A stretch of 18,835 nucleotides of DNA from Chloromonas sp. AAM2 (taxonomy: Eukaryota; Chlorophyta; Chlorophyceae; Chlamydomonadales; Chlamydomonadaceae). Every line of letters starts with the position of its first letter. Position 1 is the stretch's first letter. The position numbers and the translations under genes are program-made. The stretch lies in the NCBI GenBank assembly GCA_004335635.1, contig QAXH01001402.1:1-18835 (forward strand), given 5' to 3'. Positions 9,671 through 18,835 of this stretch are shown here, piece by piece. The notes under the pieces were generated by a model. The model was not told where the DNA came from, made no database searches, and saw only the letters and a program-made list of their open reading frames with translations.

Positions 9671-12600
9671 TTAATGTTGATGCAAATGCAGGTGCAGTGC
9701 GTTTTCCAGTGCCGCAGCATCATGGGGCGCAGAGGCCGCCACGACGTGGGTTCTGCAGACAGGGCAGTCCATGGGCTTGTCCTTAATGGCAATGACCATG
9801 CGGCGTGCACAGGGCGCACACAGGCGATGCAGGCATGGCACCAGCACCAGCGCATACACATCATCAAGACAAACAGTGCATGTGTCCACCTTAGGCAATG
9901 CCGCCACCATGTCTGACGTGCCCCAACTGATGGCAGCAAACGGGCTGACAGCCGCCCGCTGCCCCATGCCTCGTGACCCCTGCTCGCCTCGTATGCTACC
10001 TGCTTGCCCACTACTAGATGCCCCTGCACCCAACTGCCCAGGCAATGCCGCCTGGCCACGCCCACTCTCATCTTCAGCTGCTTCACCGCCATTAGCAGCT
10101 GCTGCCTTCCGCTTCGGTGTGCCTATGCTTCGCACACGGTCCATCAAGGAAGGGGAGCGCCGGATCCCTGACTCAGACGCGCGGTCAGCAGGTGTGGGCA
10201 TGCCAAGCATGAACGAAGGGCTTGCGGGTGCAGCGGCCCACCAATCGGGCTCTGCTTCCACCCTACCGCCGCCGTGGCGGGCCGGCGCTCCGTTCCGTGA
10301 CCCCCGCCCTTGCAACCCCCGGGAAACCCTCGCACTGCCGTCCCCACCCGGCAACCCAGGTTCTGCCTCGGGGCTCCTGTAACCTTCATTACTGGCCCCC
10401 ATAGCACTGAGCCGGGACGTCCCGGTGCGCCTGACACTGGCCTCGCGAGGGGCCAAGCCCTGGTCGCCAGCATTCGCTGCTCCACTGATTGACCCAGGCC
10501 ACGGTCGGCTGAGGGATCCCAACAGGCGCTGGCCGAGTGACCTTTGACGTGCTGCTGACGGCTGTGGCTCGGGTGAAGCGGCTGGTCCGTTTCCGTTTGC
10601 CGCGTCAGGGCTGGAGGGGTCTGCCTCGGCCGTTTCCTTCTCAGCCAGTGCGGCTGTGATGATGCCACTGCTGAACCGTCCGTCCAATTCAGCCACACTC
10701 TGGAGCGTGGGCAACGCCGCGCTGGAAGTGCCCTTCAGGCCGAAACCAGACGTCCTAGCTTGGGCGAGAGCCTGCAAGGAAACGTTCAAGTGCAAATTGA
10801 TAGAGGCATTGTTCAATATGTGCGCCAGGCTGCCTGGCCAGGGTTTGAAATCTGTGCAACCGCGCCCCAGCCAATGTGGAATCTGGGTGTGCCATCTTCC
10901 TGTCATTGAGCTTGAGAGCAGCCTCTGGCAGACACGCAGACCTACACACCAATATTAAATCAAAACACCCTTCACCCTTCAGCAACAGCCTGGGCACCTA
11001 TGCCCCCACACACACACACACGCACACACCCGTGACGACATTGGACGCAACACATGAACACACAACCTGGCAACAATCTGGCTGACTTCAGCACCGGCGG
11101 CCCAATAGTCTGGCTGACTTCAGCATTGACAGCCCAGTGGAATGGTTTAGTGACGTACACCCGCAACCCCACCACGACACTCCAGGACCGCACCTTGCTG
11201 TTTGCCCTGCCAGTGGTTTGCGGCTCCAGAGGAGGCAGCTGCGCTATCAGGGCGTCAGCACTGTCCACCCCTATGAGCAGCGCATGCTTGAGCGCACGGG
11301 CCGCCAGCAGTGACAGCTTCGGTGCGCCCCGCTGCTCAACCTGTGTGGTGTTCCAGAGAACACAGAGCAAACGCCCACATTCCACTCTCAAAAGTATGCG
11401 TGAGTGCACCTTCGTGGTAAGACTGGCCTCGTGGTAATGCCACGTACAAGAAGCGTCATTTCTGCATGACACGCTCACACGCGAGGTGCGTCTGAAAATG
11501 ACCCTGCCTATCACCACCAGCAGCATTACGAGAGAACCAGCCCATGCCTTGTCAAATCCTGACAAGTGCCAGAGGCCTGACAGGCTGACGTCTGGTAGTG
11601 GCAGTGTCTGGCTATCAATTACTCTGGTTATCATTACGACAGCACCAGCCCGTGCCTTGTCAGATCCTGACACGCTGACGTCCTGGCAGTATCTCTTGGC
11701 AGTATCCAGAAGAATCAACCACAAAGCCACGTTGACTTGAATGCACCCTGCTGTCATTGCTGTTGAAACAAACCAAAAGCACGACATAGGAATAGTGTTG
11801 CGATGCAATCCTCACCTCATCAGACTGGAAGACCATGTTCAAATCCAGCGATGGATGCAGCAGGTGGGCGAGCGTCACATGGCCCCCTATTCCGGCGACA
11901 TGGTGCGGTAGACGGGAAGCACGGTCAGAGGATAGGCGCGGATCACGGAACTGCATCAAGGCACAGGGCACGTTGCTGCGTGGTGCATGCGCCATGCTTA
12001 TGATACAAGCACTTTGTTGTTTGAACTATCATGAAGTACGTTGCTTTGGGCCGGTCGGAAATAGGGACTGTCACATACCCAGCCATCTGTGCAGACACAT
12101 TGTATACGTGCACTGCTACATCAGGGTGCAGGCTACAAGGGCAATCTAGCACCTGCAGTCTTGACCTCTCACATGGGCGTTTGCGCATGCATGCATGCGT
12201 CTTGAACGCACCCTTCCAGTGTCGCGACATGAGAGGTAGAAGCGCAGCATTTCATGTGCACCTTCTTCAAACCCTGCAGCCACCAGGGCACAACACCATG
12301 CTTTGACTGACACCATGCTTTTGAACTTGGGGCCCTGCCTCTCTTTACCGCCAAAACTGAACGCCAAAACTGAACACGACTGAAGTGTTGGGGCAAAACC
12401 TAAGGTATCAATCGCTTGTGGTTTACTCGTGCCATGTACCCATGCATGCCTCCATGTACTTTGATTTGCAGAGATGAAAACACCTATGCATAATCAGCCA
12501 CATATTGCCACTCCTACTACACGCTTGGTTTATGAGTCATGTGCTCAACCCTACCATGTGCGGCACCCTCCCTCACCTCCCATTGTACTAGATCTGCAAA

Positions 12601-15600
12601 GCCTGTCCAGCGCGCCCAGAGCGTGAATTACACAGCCCAGCATGATCAGCTACCTATTGCTGGTGCGGCAACACCTCTCAGCGTTATCGGCTACCTATTT
12701 TTGTTTCCTCCTCTCCTACCAACCTTGGTACGCAGCCACATGCAAGGGTGTGGTGTACCCGGGGCAGGTGATGATGTCGTAGGCAGTGTGTCCACCGGAC
12801 TGGGACAGCATGGCTGCCTCCCGCTCCAGTAACGCCTGGACAGCGCCTGGTTTCTGCAAAGCAAAGGCAAAGGCCCCTGGTTTTGCAAGGCAAAGGCTCC
12901 TGGTTGCCGCAAACACAAGGCAGCAACGAGGCGCAGATGCACTTGCTGATCCAAGCCCACCCAGGGCCAGGCAACGTGCAGCAATCCAACGTCGTTTGCA
13001 AAACGAACTGTCTGGAAGAATGCAGCCATTAGTGCTCAATTCTGCTGCCACCAGAGTGCCTCGTTCCTCCAAGGCACGTGCACAAAGAGCAGCACACCTG
13101 GTTTGGCATACAAGCAGCAATAGCAGCGTCAAGAGATACAATGCCTTTGCAAGATCTTGATCATCACCAGCATGCGTGCTTTTCAGAGCAATAAACATGT
13201 CAACAGGTCAGTTGGTTCAGTGCATGTGGCGTAGGCTGCTGCCTGGCTGCACATGTGGCGGCGTACCAGGTCACAACCAAGTGACACGCACCCTGGAATA
13301 TGCTGCATAGTGCAGTGGAGTGAACCCGCTCACAGTCTTCTGGTTCACAAGCCTGCATTCAGAGTGCAGTGCAAGCAGTTGCAGCTGGGCAACCATGTGC
13401 TGCAGCTGATCCAAGGGCAGAAACGGTTTCTGACAGGCAGGCACAGTAGGCCAATCACGCCTGTGTCAGTAAACAAGCATTGGGTTGACTTGAACGCTGG
13501 TGCAGTACACGCTGACCCATGGGCACACGCTGACCCATGTGACTCACTTGATCGTTCGGTTTCTGGTTTCGGAAACCTGCCGTGTGAGCATGGCTGGTGG
13601 TGTTAGCCCCAACACAGCTACTATGCATGCAGTGTGCCCATGCAGCGCAGCGTAGTGAAGAGCTGCACGATCACCGCAATTGTCCTGAACCCTGCAGCAT
13701 ATGCAACACAGAGAATTGCATTGCCGCCGCCATCCATGTGAGCTTGGAGACCGGTGTGAGCTTGGAGAAAAGTGTGTGATGCAGCGACATGCCTTGTGAA
13801 TCATGCAGAAATGCAGCCATGTGTATGGGCACTGTGATGACTGCTGCCTGTCTTTGACTGGTATGATGAACAAGCTCTTCTGATGCATAGGATTCTGTAT
13901 GACATCTGCGTGACGTCTGCATGATCGTGATCGATTAAAAAAAAGTACAGGCTGTGTGTGGGAGGCGGCAATGAGTGAGCTGGTGCTTGATGCGCTGAAT
14001 GATGTGGCAGGCAGGTGGCCAGGAATCCGTACCAGGGATTGGCGCCCTGCGCATGCAAGGAACAGCGACAGCGTATTAGCCTTGCATGCCAGGTCAGTTG
14101 TTTGGTTTCCAAATCCCTGGCAAAGCTATAATATCAGAACCGATGCCGCCACAATGCCCCTACAGTGTCCTTACAGACCACAGCTGCTCGAGCTCTGTAT
14201 TGACTTGCATGAATTGGCAGGCATGGCGATTGCATGCCATGGGCGACAGTGGGCAAAAAGTGATGCCATGCTGCCATGCCTATGGCTTAGCTTGCACATC
14301 TTTCGGGGCCCATGTGAAAACCAGTAAAAAAAAAGCTGAATCGTGAAACCATGCCGTTCTCACCAATTTCAACAGCAACTCCACACATTCTGACTTGCCG
14401 GCAAAGCATGCAAACATGAGTGGCGTTTGTCCCTTGGAGTTGAGTTGATTGACTGCATGTGCCATGACGCCTTCTGGGCTCAAAGGGCTGGCAGGGCGCA
14501 GACGACGTGTGAGTTCCTTGGTGATTAGCGGGAGGTGGGTTTGCACGTGACGATGAAGGGCTTCCAGAACCGGCAAGTGTCCATTGGCAGCTGCCAGGCA
14601 AGACAACATGACATGGAACGTCAGCATCTGTCTCTCTCAAACCCGTGCCTCCATGCTGTCAAATCCCGCCATCAATTGTCCACCCATCATCCATGGGCAC
14701 TTGTGCCAAATCAGTCACTAGCAGGTACTGTGATTCAGTGTGGCAAGTGTGGCACAGCCTGTTTCCAACTCTCCTTTCTTGGTCGCTCTGCCAATGGAGG
14801 TGCGGTTGCTAGGTTTACATGGAATTGGAATGTCATTGTGTTACACTGGAATTGGAATATCATTGTGTGACATTGCGTTCTGAACCTCCCAGAACTGGCA
14901 AACTTCTTTTTTTCAAGTGCGGCAAGTGAGGGATGTGTCTATGTGTGAGTGATGAAAGAAAAAGAAAAAAACGATAGCATGGCAATTTGCTTGGAAACAC
15001 AAGGGCGCAGAACAGAATGAATCACTATCCAGGTGTGTCGTAATCTCCTTCACTTGTAGCTTGGACGGGTTGGAATCCCTCCCGGCATGTGAGCAGCTGC
15101 GCAAGGTGTATGGGCCTGCTGGACAAGAGCTCGTCATGGCAAGTGAACGAGCCATGCATCCAACTTCAACATGCTATGTGACAACGTCTGTCAGTGACAT
15201 TGTACCCGCTTTGCTGCTGACTTGCCATATGAGCTTGTCAATTGGTCATTGCACAGCTTCCCAGAGCAGAGATCCATGGGACCATCACAGGAGCAACAAA
15301 CTTCCACGGACTCAGTGACCTGAGCCCAAGTGGAACGGGCTAGCAGCAGCCCTCTGACCATGACATTGAATGGCGAACTGGAAACCATTTTGAGCCGGGC
15401 ATGTGGTGGATGTGATGCCCTCAGACCTTTACCCTGCCACGACTGGCAGAGCAGACTGCAAGCAGGTCGGCTTGGCATGCAGCACTGTAAACCTGAAGGT
15501 ATCAGAACTGCTGAATGCCATGCTGCTGATAAGATGCATATGCTTGCTACCCACGTACCTGCCAGGTGCCATGCGGTGTCCATGAGCCCGCCCAGTCCTT

Positions 15601-15760
15601 TATCAAACAGGGAGAGAGGCTGGTCATGCAATGCCGCTTCCACAGCCGCCACGTCTCCTATTGAGGCACCCTTGGAAAGGTCCCCAAAGGTGCCAAACGT
15701 GCAGGAGCAGCAGCTAACGCCACCACGAGCTGTAGTCACATCGGACGAGCTGTAGTACAT
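9671..15760 (-). CDS. Ankyrin-repeat RING-finger E3 ubiquitin ligase, XB3/XBAT-like (copy 1)
   Basis: Nine exons: 15559-15760, 14364-14590, 13577-13684, 13292-13429, 12724-12853, 12212-12273, 11816-11950, 11194-11340 and 9671-10771. All joins keep frame and give 749 residues. The N-terminal half is an ankyrin array: GDVAAVEAAL, then AWHLAAANGHLPVLEAL restored across the exon 1/2 join, GQTPLMFACFAGKSECVELL, RAALHYAALHGHTACIVAVL, GFTPLHYAAYSR with GAVQALLERE, and TTPLHVAAYQG across exons 5/6, ending about residue 330. Residues 384-680 are a low-complexity Ser/Ala/Gly/Arg/Pro-rich linker, probably disordered, with a basic TPKRK. The C3HC4 RING has Cys681, 684, 696, His698, Cys701, 704, 719 and 722. 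RING proteins of this plan recruit E2 enzymes and ubiquitinate partners bound by the ankyrin repeats; the plant XB3/XBAT group shares the layout. Unlike many plant members it does not start MG, so no N-myristoylation is expected. The first ATG follows an in-frame stop. Confidence 0.9.
11007..11028. repeat. Short CA microsatellite in ankyrin/RING intron 8
   Basis: CA dinucleotides run 11007-11020 and, after one CG, 11023-11028. They lie inside intron 8 (10772-11193). Confidence 0.8.
11077..11125. repeat. Tandem 32-bp duplication in ankyrin/RING intron 8
   Basis: TCTGGCTGACTTCAGCA occurs at 11077-11093 and 11109-11125, a period of 32 bp. It lies within intron 8, just downstream (in transcript sense) of exon 8's donor. 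Confidence 0.8.
11508..11690. repeat. Diverged tandem duplication in ankyrin/RING intron 7
   Basis: Two related blocks lie in intron 7 (11341-11815). Each carries CATTACGA, ACCAGCCC(A/G)TGCCTTGTCA, ATCCTGACA and GCTGACGTC in the same order, around 11523-11595 and 11633-11685. The second block is shorter and differs by point changes and a deletion of about 15-20 bp. This looks like an old local duplication rather than a mobile element: no terminal repeats or coding capacity are seen. Confidence 0.7.
12184..12199. repeat. 16-bp perfect palindrome of GCATGC type in intron 6
   Basis: CGCATGCATGCATGCG at 12184-12199 is its own reverse complement. It lies just past the donor of exon 6 (transcript sense). 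GCATGC and TGCATGC words are common throughout the window, so this may be part of genome-wide word bias. Confidence 0.8.
13507..13539. repeat. Short 18-bp-period direct repeat in ankyrin/RING intron 3
   Basis: ACACGCTGACCCATG occurs at 13507-13521 and 13525-13539, inside intron 3 (13430-13576). Confidence 0.75.
14820..14872. repeat. 27-bp tandem duplication in ankyrin/RING intron 1
   Basis: A unit beginning TGGAATTGGAAT at 14820 is repeated from 14847 with few changes (for example TGTCATT versus TATCATT). It lies in intron 1 (14591-15558), the longest intron of the gene. Confidence 0.8.
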
Positions 15761-16199
15761 GGCTGTGGTTACTTCAGAAGGAGCTCGGCTTCACCGGACA
15801 GGGTCCCGGTTGACTCCGGAGTCAGACGCATTTCGACTTGCGTGTAAATGCTAAGTGCTTGCAAGTATGCGACTGTTTGTCTCTTGTTGTTTCGGGAATT
15901 GTGTCGGGGATGGATATCGACCAGCCTCACTGATTCCGTCAGATCGATTCCGATTCCTGATGGACAGATTGCAAACGCAATGCGGCAGAGCAGGTGGCAA
16001 ATGGCTTAGCAGCCAGGTGTTCAATACCAACTCAATCGCGTTTCAAACTGACAGCCGGGATGCTGACTTTTCGACATGTTCCAAGTCCAAGCGTCGTACG
16101 AGATCCGCCAGGTTGGCAGATTGGTTTGGACTCAAGGAGCAGGAATGCCTGCCAGCTAGGTTTCAGCCGGCCGGCTAGCCTTACATCATGTCGCATCAG
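15761..16199. other. Upstream region of the first ankyrin/RING gene
   Basis: It should contain the promoter and 5' UTR of the ankyrin/RING gene; an in-frame stop sits about 30 nt before its ATG. No TATA-like or other element can be assigned. A plus-strand open frame of about 107 codons (15855-16178) has no recognisable motif and is not called as a gene. Confidence 0.4.
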
Positions 16200-16954
16200 T
16201 CAGTTCACTTCGGTACCTTTCATGCTCCTCCATCTGTCGTCAGGAGCGGTTCGTTCTAGCCCTTGTCCATCCTGCGCAGCCGTTGCTTTCAGTAGCATCG
16301 CAGCAGCTGATTGTGATCTTTCTTCGGTCATTTCTGGCCAACTGGCATGTATTGATGCTTGGTGCTCAGGTTTGCCACCGTTCTCTGCAGCATCTAAGCG
16401 GTGAATGACTTCAGCACTGCCATACACCTGCAAGGCTTGACATTACATCACAAGCTTCAAAATAATAAAAATAATAAAACATGACAGATACTTGCATTCA
16501 GGGCTGTACAACCTACATGTAAAGGAATCGTGATAGTATTGGTGGTGCCCACGTCTCACACAGGAGTAGCCGAGACTGTGAGACGTGGCTCAAAACAGGT
16601 GACATGCGGTGACGAGGCAAGGCAAGTTTGTCAACTCGCAGTAGTAACTGCCCTAGAATTGCCAATTTTTTCTAGCACCAATTTTTCAGCGTTGAGGATC
16701 TAGGAACAATGGATTGAAAGGGCCTTGGCTTGTCTAGCTTGACATGTGCTGGTTGCATGATGAGTAGCAATCCGTTTAGCCAGTTGTTCCACATGTAAGT
16801 TGCAGGTGTCCTTGGCTCGTGACGGTTGGTTGTGACATGCACGGGTACCGATCACAACTTACTGATCACACACCATGAGGCAAATTCTTCCTTGTCTATG
16901 TACAACAACCTGTCCCAGAAAAGGCACCACACCGTGTACAAACAGGATAGTAGG

Positions 16955-16997
<43 letters not shown>

Positions 16998-18444
16998 CCT
17001 GTGAATGCGTCTGCAAACTCAAAAATATACCCAACCAAACTCTGCAACTACAACACCCGTCATCAACACAGGTTCCAGTGGTGTTGATAGGAATTGTCCC
17101 AGAACTGGCAAGAGAGTTTACCACTCAAGATACAAAAACCCAACTGCATTTGCAAACGCTTTTATTTCTAATGGCATCAAGCATAGAATTGAAAGCCGTG
17201 AGATGTGCAGGCAAATTACGACTGGCTTGCGCATCGCCTGGAGACCATGCTTGTAAGGAAGGCTACCGGGCTGTGGCCCCTGCACAGGCCTCACATCGCA
17301 GATGGCCGCGACGTGCATCAAGTGGGCTTGCCCCAGACATTCTCAAGGCACCAGCAGGCAGCAGGCACATTTACAACTGTGCTTGTAGACCTGTTCTTGG
17401 TTGATGATTGGGCCAGGCTTCTCTCAAGCCACGCACGCACTCGATCACAGCAGCGTTGGGCGGTTTGGCTTAGGGCAGCTTGTGCTACCCAGCCAGCACT
17501 TGCCCTGGACATCCCAAGAGCAGCGTGAGAGTCTGCCTGCGACACTAATCGAATAACTACCAAATCCTTTATGGAAAACAAAGTTGTTTGGATTACCAGC
17601 AACCAGACAACTGTACCACATTTAACGCACACCAGATAGACTCAGTGCCAGGCATGCAGCGTCAACCACGCAGTTGCACTTTCAGTAAAGTGCAGGCAAA
17701 CTTCTGTGAATGTCTATGCATGTCGAGCGTCATGGGCATCGTTTGCTTGTGCCTGCAGCTGCAGCTACTCCAGCTCTGTCCATCTTTTTGACAGCCCGAT
17801 TTGAGCGTCACTGCAACTGGGCGCCAAAGAAACGACGCCTTAACTCCACAATACGCAACTCACTACCACCTGTCTCTCAGTCGCTTGAACACCTGCCACC
17901 CACCTCTGCTACCCACTCAGTGGCCCAGGCCACGACAAACTTCACAAACTCAGCATAACGATCTCCCAAGAAAGCTCAGCATAACGATTTCCCAAGAAAG
18001 CTGCAGCAAAATCCAATCTGTTCAAAACATTCATGGCCTGTTGGTGAACAAGTTCACTAGGACTGTGATGCTAGCCCATCCAACGACTCCAGTGTTTCTA
18101 GTTACCCCACAAACAAACAGACTTGCAAGGCTAATCACAAGGCCATGCCACACAATCTGCCTGGCGGCCACCAAACAATCTTGTAATAATCTGCTGCGAT
18201 TCTCATGTGCATGCTGTCCTGCGACATCCATTATCTTTTGATGATTCGCATTCCTTGTCCTCTCCATGCAAGCGACTCCGCTCTCTGCCATACAGTGCAT
18301 GACCCAGCCGCAACAAATACCTGCCTGCAGTACTGCCGACTTGAACACTACGATAGCCCTGAAGTGAACACATACTTGAGCTTCAAGAAAGACACTCAAA
18401 ACTGCTTCGAACCTCATGATCCTTGACCGCGCCAACTTGCTCAC
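16200..18444 (-). CDS. Tentative small multi-exon gene of unknown function between the two ankyrin/RING paralogues
   Basis: Not recognised. Four candidate exons on the minus strand join in phase: 18376-18444 (ATG, MSKLARSRIMRFEAV..., donor CAA|GTATGT), 17391-17536 (acceptor TCGCAG, helix-like ADSHAALGMSRASAGWVAQA...), 16999-17041 (acceptor TTGCAG, donor CACAG|GTAGGT) and 16200-16427 (acceptor TTGCAG, VYGSAEVIHRLDA... to a stop). Together they give about 161 residues, Ala/Ser/Arg-rich in the middle and charged at the end. The last exon has the best acceptor and the most protein-like composition; the first is least certain and extra exons may exist near 18100-18350. Against the model, the ATG would be only 140 bp from the stop codon of the upstream gene, leaving little room for a 3' UTR plus promoter. 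No domain is seen. It could instead be non-coding or UTR sequence. Confidence 0.25.
16549..16588. repeat. Perfect inverted repeat, 12-bp arms with 16-nt loop
   Basis: CCACGTCTCACA at 16549-16560 is exactly complementary to TGTGAGACGTGG at 16577-16588. The spacer CAGGAGTAGCCGAGAC is unique. On RNA this would form a stable stem-loop. It falls in the proposed last intron of the unidentified gene. It does not match a tRNA fold and has no flanking target-site duplication that I can see. Confidence 0.85.
16957..16994. repeat. (AC)19 microsatellite
   Basis: A pure run of 19 AC units, GT on the minus strand. It begins four bases past the GTAGG donor of the proposed 16999-17041 exon, so on the minus strand the intron would start GTAGGTGTGTGT. 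Translated frames here give only Val-Cys or Thr-His runs and are not genes. Confidence 0.95.
17949..18000. repeat. 26-bp tandem duplication
   Basis: A unit beginning CTCAGCATAACGAT at 17949-17974 is repeated immediately at 17975-18000 with one C/T mismatch. It is a recent local duplication in non-coding DNA. Confidence 0.9.
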
Positions 18445-18583
18445 TAATTCTCATAAGCGCTTGTGTGAGATGGCCGCTCTTATGTGGGCTGTCCGACTCA
18501 TGCCCACTTCTGCCGCCAATTGGCATGGCCATAGGAATGTACCTCGCACCCCGTTCTCCGGCAACCCAGCAGTAACAGGATGC

Positions 18584-18835
18584 TCACTTTTGCTGATACA
18601 GGTCAAGGGCGTTTTCCAAGGCCTGTGTATCATGTGGTGCAAAAGACGCCCTGACATGCGTCCTACATACAGGACAGTCGAAGGGCTTATCAGTGATGGT
18701 CATGACCATGCGGCGTGCACAGGGTGTGCACAGGCGATGCAGGCACGGCACCAGCACCAGCGCGTACACATCATCAAGGCACACAGTGCAGGTGTCCACA
18801 CTAGGCAATGCCGCCACCATTTCCGAAGTGCCCCA
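18584..18835 (-). CDS. Ankyrin/RING E3 ubiquitin ligase, copy 2 (3' end only; continues past the right edge)
   Basis: The minus-strand frame runs from the window edge at 18835 to a TGA at 18584-18586, giving the last 83 residues. It starts WGTSEMVAALPSVDTC, aligned without gaps to WGTSDMVAALPKVDTC of copy 1, and carries a full C3HC4 RING (CTVC, PCLH, LCTPC, DCPVC) followed by APHDTQALENAL. About five in six residues are identical up to ALENAL; the extreme C-termini then diverge. All eight zinc ligands are intact, so the domain should be able to bind an E2. The same orientation and close identity point to tandem gene duplication. Whether it also has ankyrin repeats cannot be seen, but the preceding WGTS(D/E)MVAAL segment, which is linker in copy 1, suggests the same exon layout. 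Confidence 0.9.
   Translation of the reverse strand, partial: WGTSEMVAALPSVDTCTVCLDDVYALVLVPCLHRLCTPCARRMVMTITDKPFDCPVCRTHVRASFAPHDTQALENALDLYQQK

Noticed and set aside
9771..10382. Plus-strand open frame of 203 codons
   Set aside because: Antisense to the GC-rich low-complexity linker of the ankyrin/RING exon 9. The minus strand encodes a recognisable RING in phase; the plus frame shows no motif.
10972..11808. Minus-strand open frame of 278 codons
   Set aside because: It reads through exon 8 and both flanking introns. Only 11194-11340 is bounded by good splice sites and joins the neighbours in phase.
15000..15160. Minus-strand stretch reading DELLSSRPIHLAQLLTC, which resembles part of an ankyrin repeat
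   Set aside because: Exons 1 and 2 join directly to restore AWHLAAANGHLPVLEAL, a full repeat, leaving no phase-compatible place for an extra exon. Kept as intron 1.
15855..16404. Overlapping plus-strand open frames (107 and 136 codons)
   Set aside because: No recognisable domain or start context; they lie in the presumed promoter of the E3 gene and overlap the better-supported minus-strand candidate exon 16200-16427.
16826..17404. Plus-strand open frame of 192 codons with a Thr-His run
   Set aside because: Spans the AC microsatellite and has no motif; the open length is partly due to the repeat.
1..18835. CRISPR array, tRNA/rRNA genes, transposase or integrase genes
   Set aside because: None seen. 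The repeats are short tandem duplications, microsatellites or single dyads without spacer regularity, terminal repeats or coding capacity.

Overview
The window looks like nuclear DNA of a green alga, most likely a chlamydomonadalean (Volvocales) chlorophyte. This is inferred from moderately GC-rich coding exons, many short exons separated by 100-970 bp introns, donors often of the GTGCG/GTGAG type, TGTAA polyadenylation motifs, and abundant CA/GT, GA/CT and GCATGC-type simple sequence. There are no operons, ribosome binding sites, CRISPR arrays, insertion sequences or recognisable tRNA/rRNA genes. All confidently identified genes lie on the minus strand, so transcription runs right to left. 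Exon boundaries were worked out by hand from splice signals, frame continuity and family alignment knowledge.

Layout: (1) 1-243, a weak candidate 5' exon of a gene leaving the left edge. (2) 244-1070, gene-poor, dominated by a purine/pyrimidine inverted tract. (3) 1071-3888, a seven-exon SAM-dependent O-methyltransferase of the leucine carboxyl methyltransferase-like family (PF04072/TIGR00027), 370 aa. (4) 3889-5508, intergenic, with a 27-bp hairpin-bearing direct repeat. (5) 5509-8990, an eight-exon MOSC-domain amidoxime-reducing component (mARC/ARC-type molybdoenzyme), 330 aa, with the PCARC cysteine motif. (6) 9671-15760, a nine-exon ankyrin-repeat plus RING-finger E3 ubiquitin ligase of XB3/XBAT-like architecture, 749 aa. 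(7) 15761-18583, a region with a tentative small multi-exon gene of unknown function, a 38-bp GT/AC microsatellite and a 12-bp-arm inverted repeat. (8) 18584-18835, the 3' end of a second ankyrin/RING gene whose RING domain is a close paralogue of gene 6 in the same orientation, so the right half contains a tandem duplication.

The three complete genes belong to unrelated pathways (small-molecule or carboxyl methylation, molybdenum-dependent reduction of N-hydroxylated compounds, ubiquitin transfer). I see no evidence that they work together. The points most worth following up are the tandem RING-E3 pair, the unidentified gene between the copies, a probable GC-AG intron in the methyltransferase and several structured repeats.
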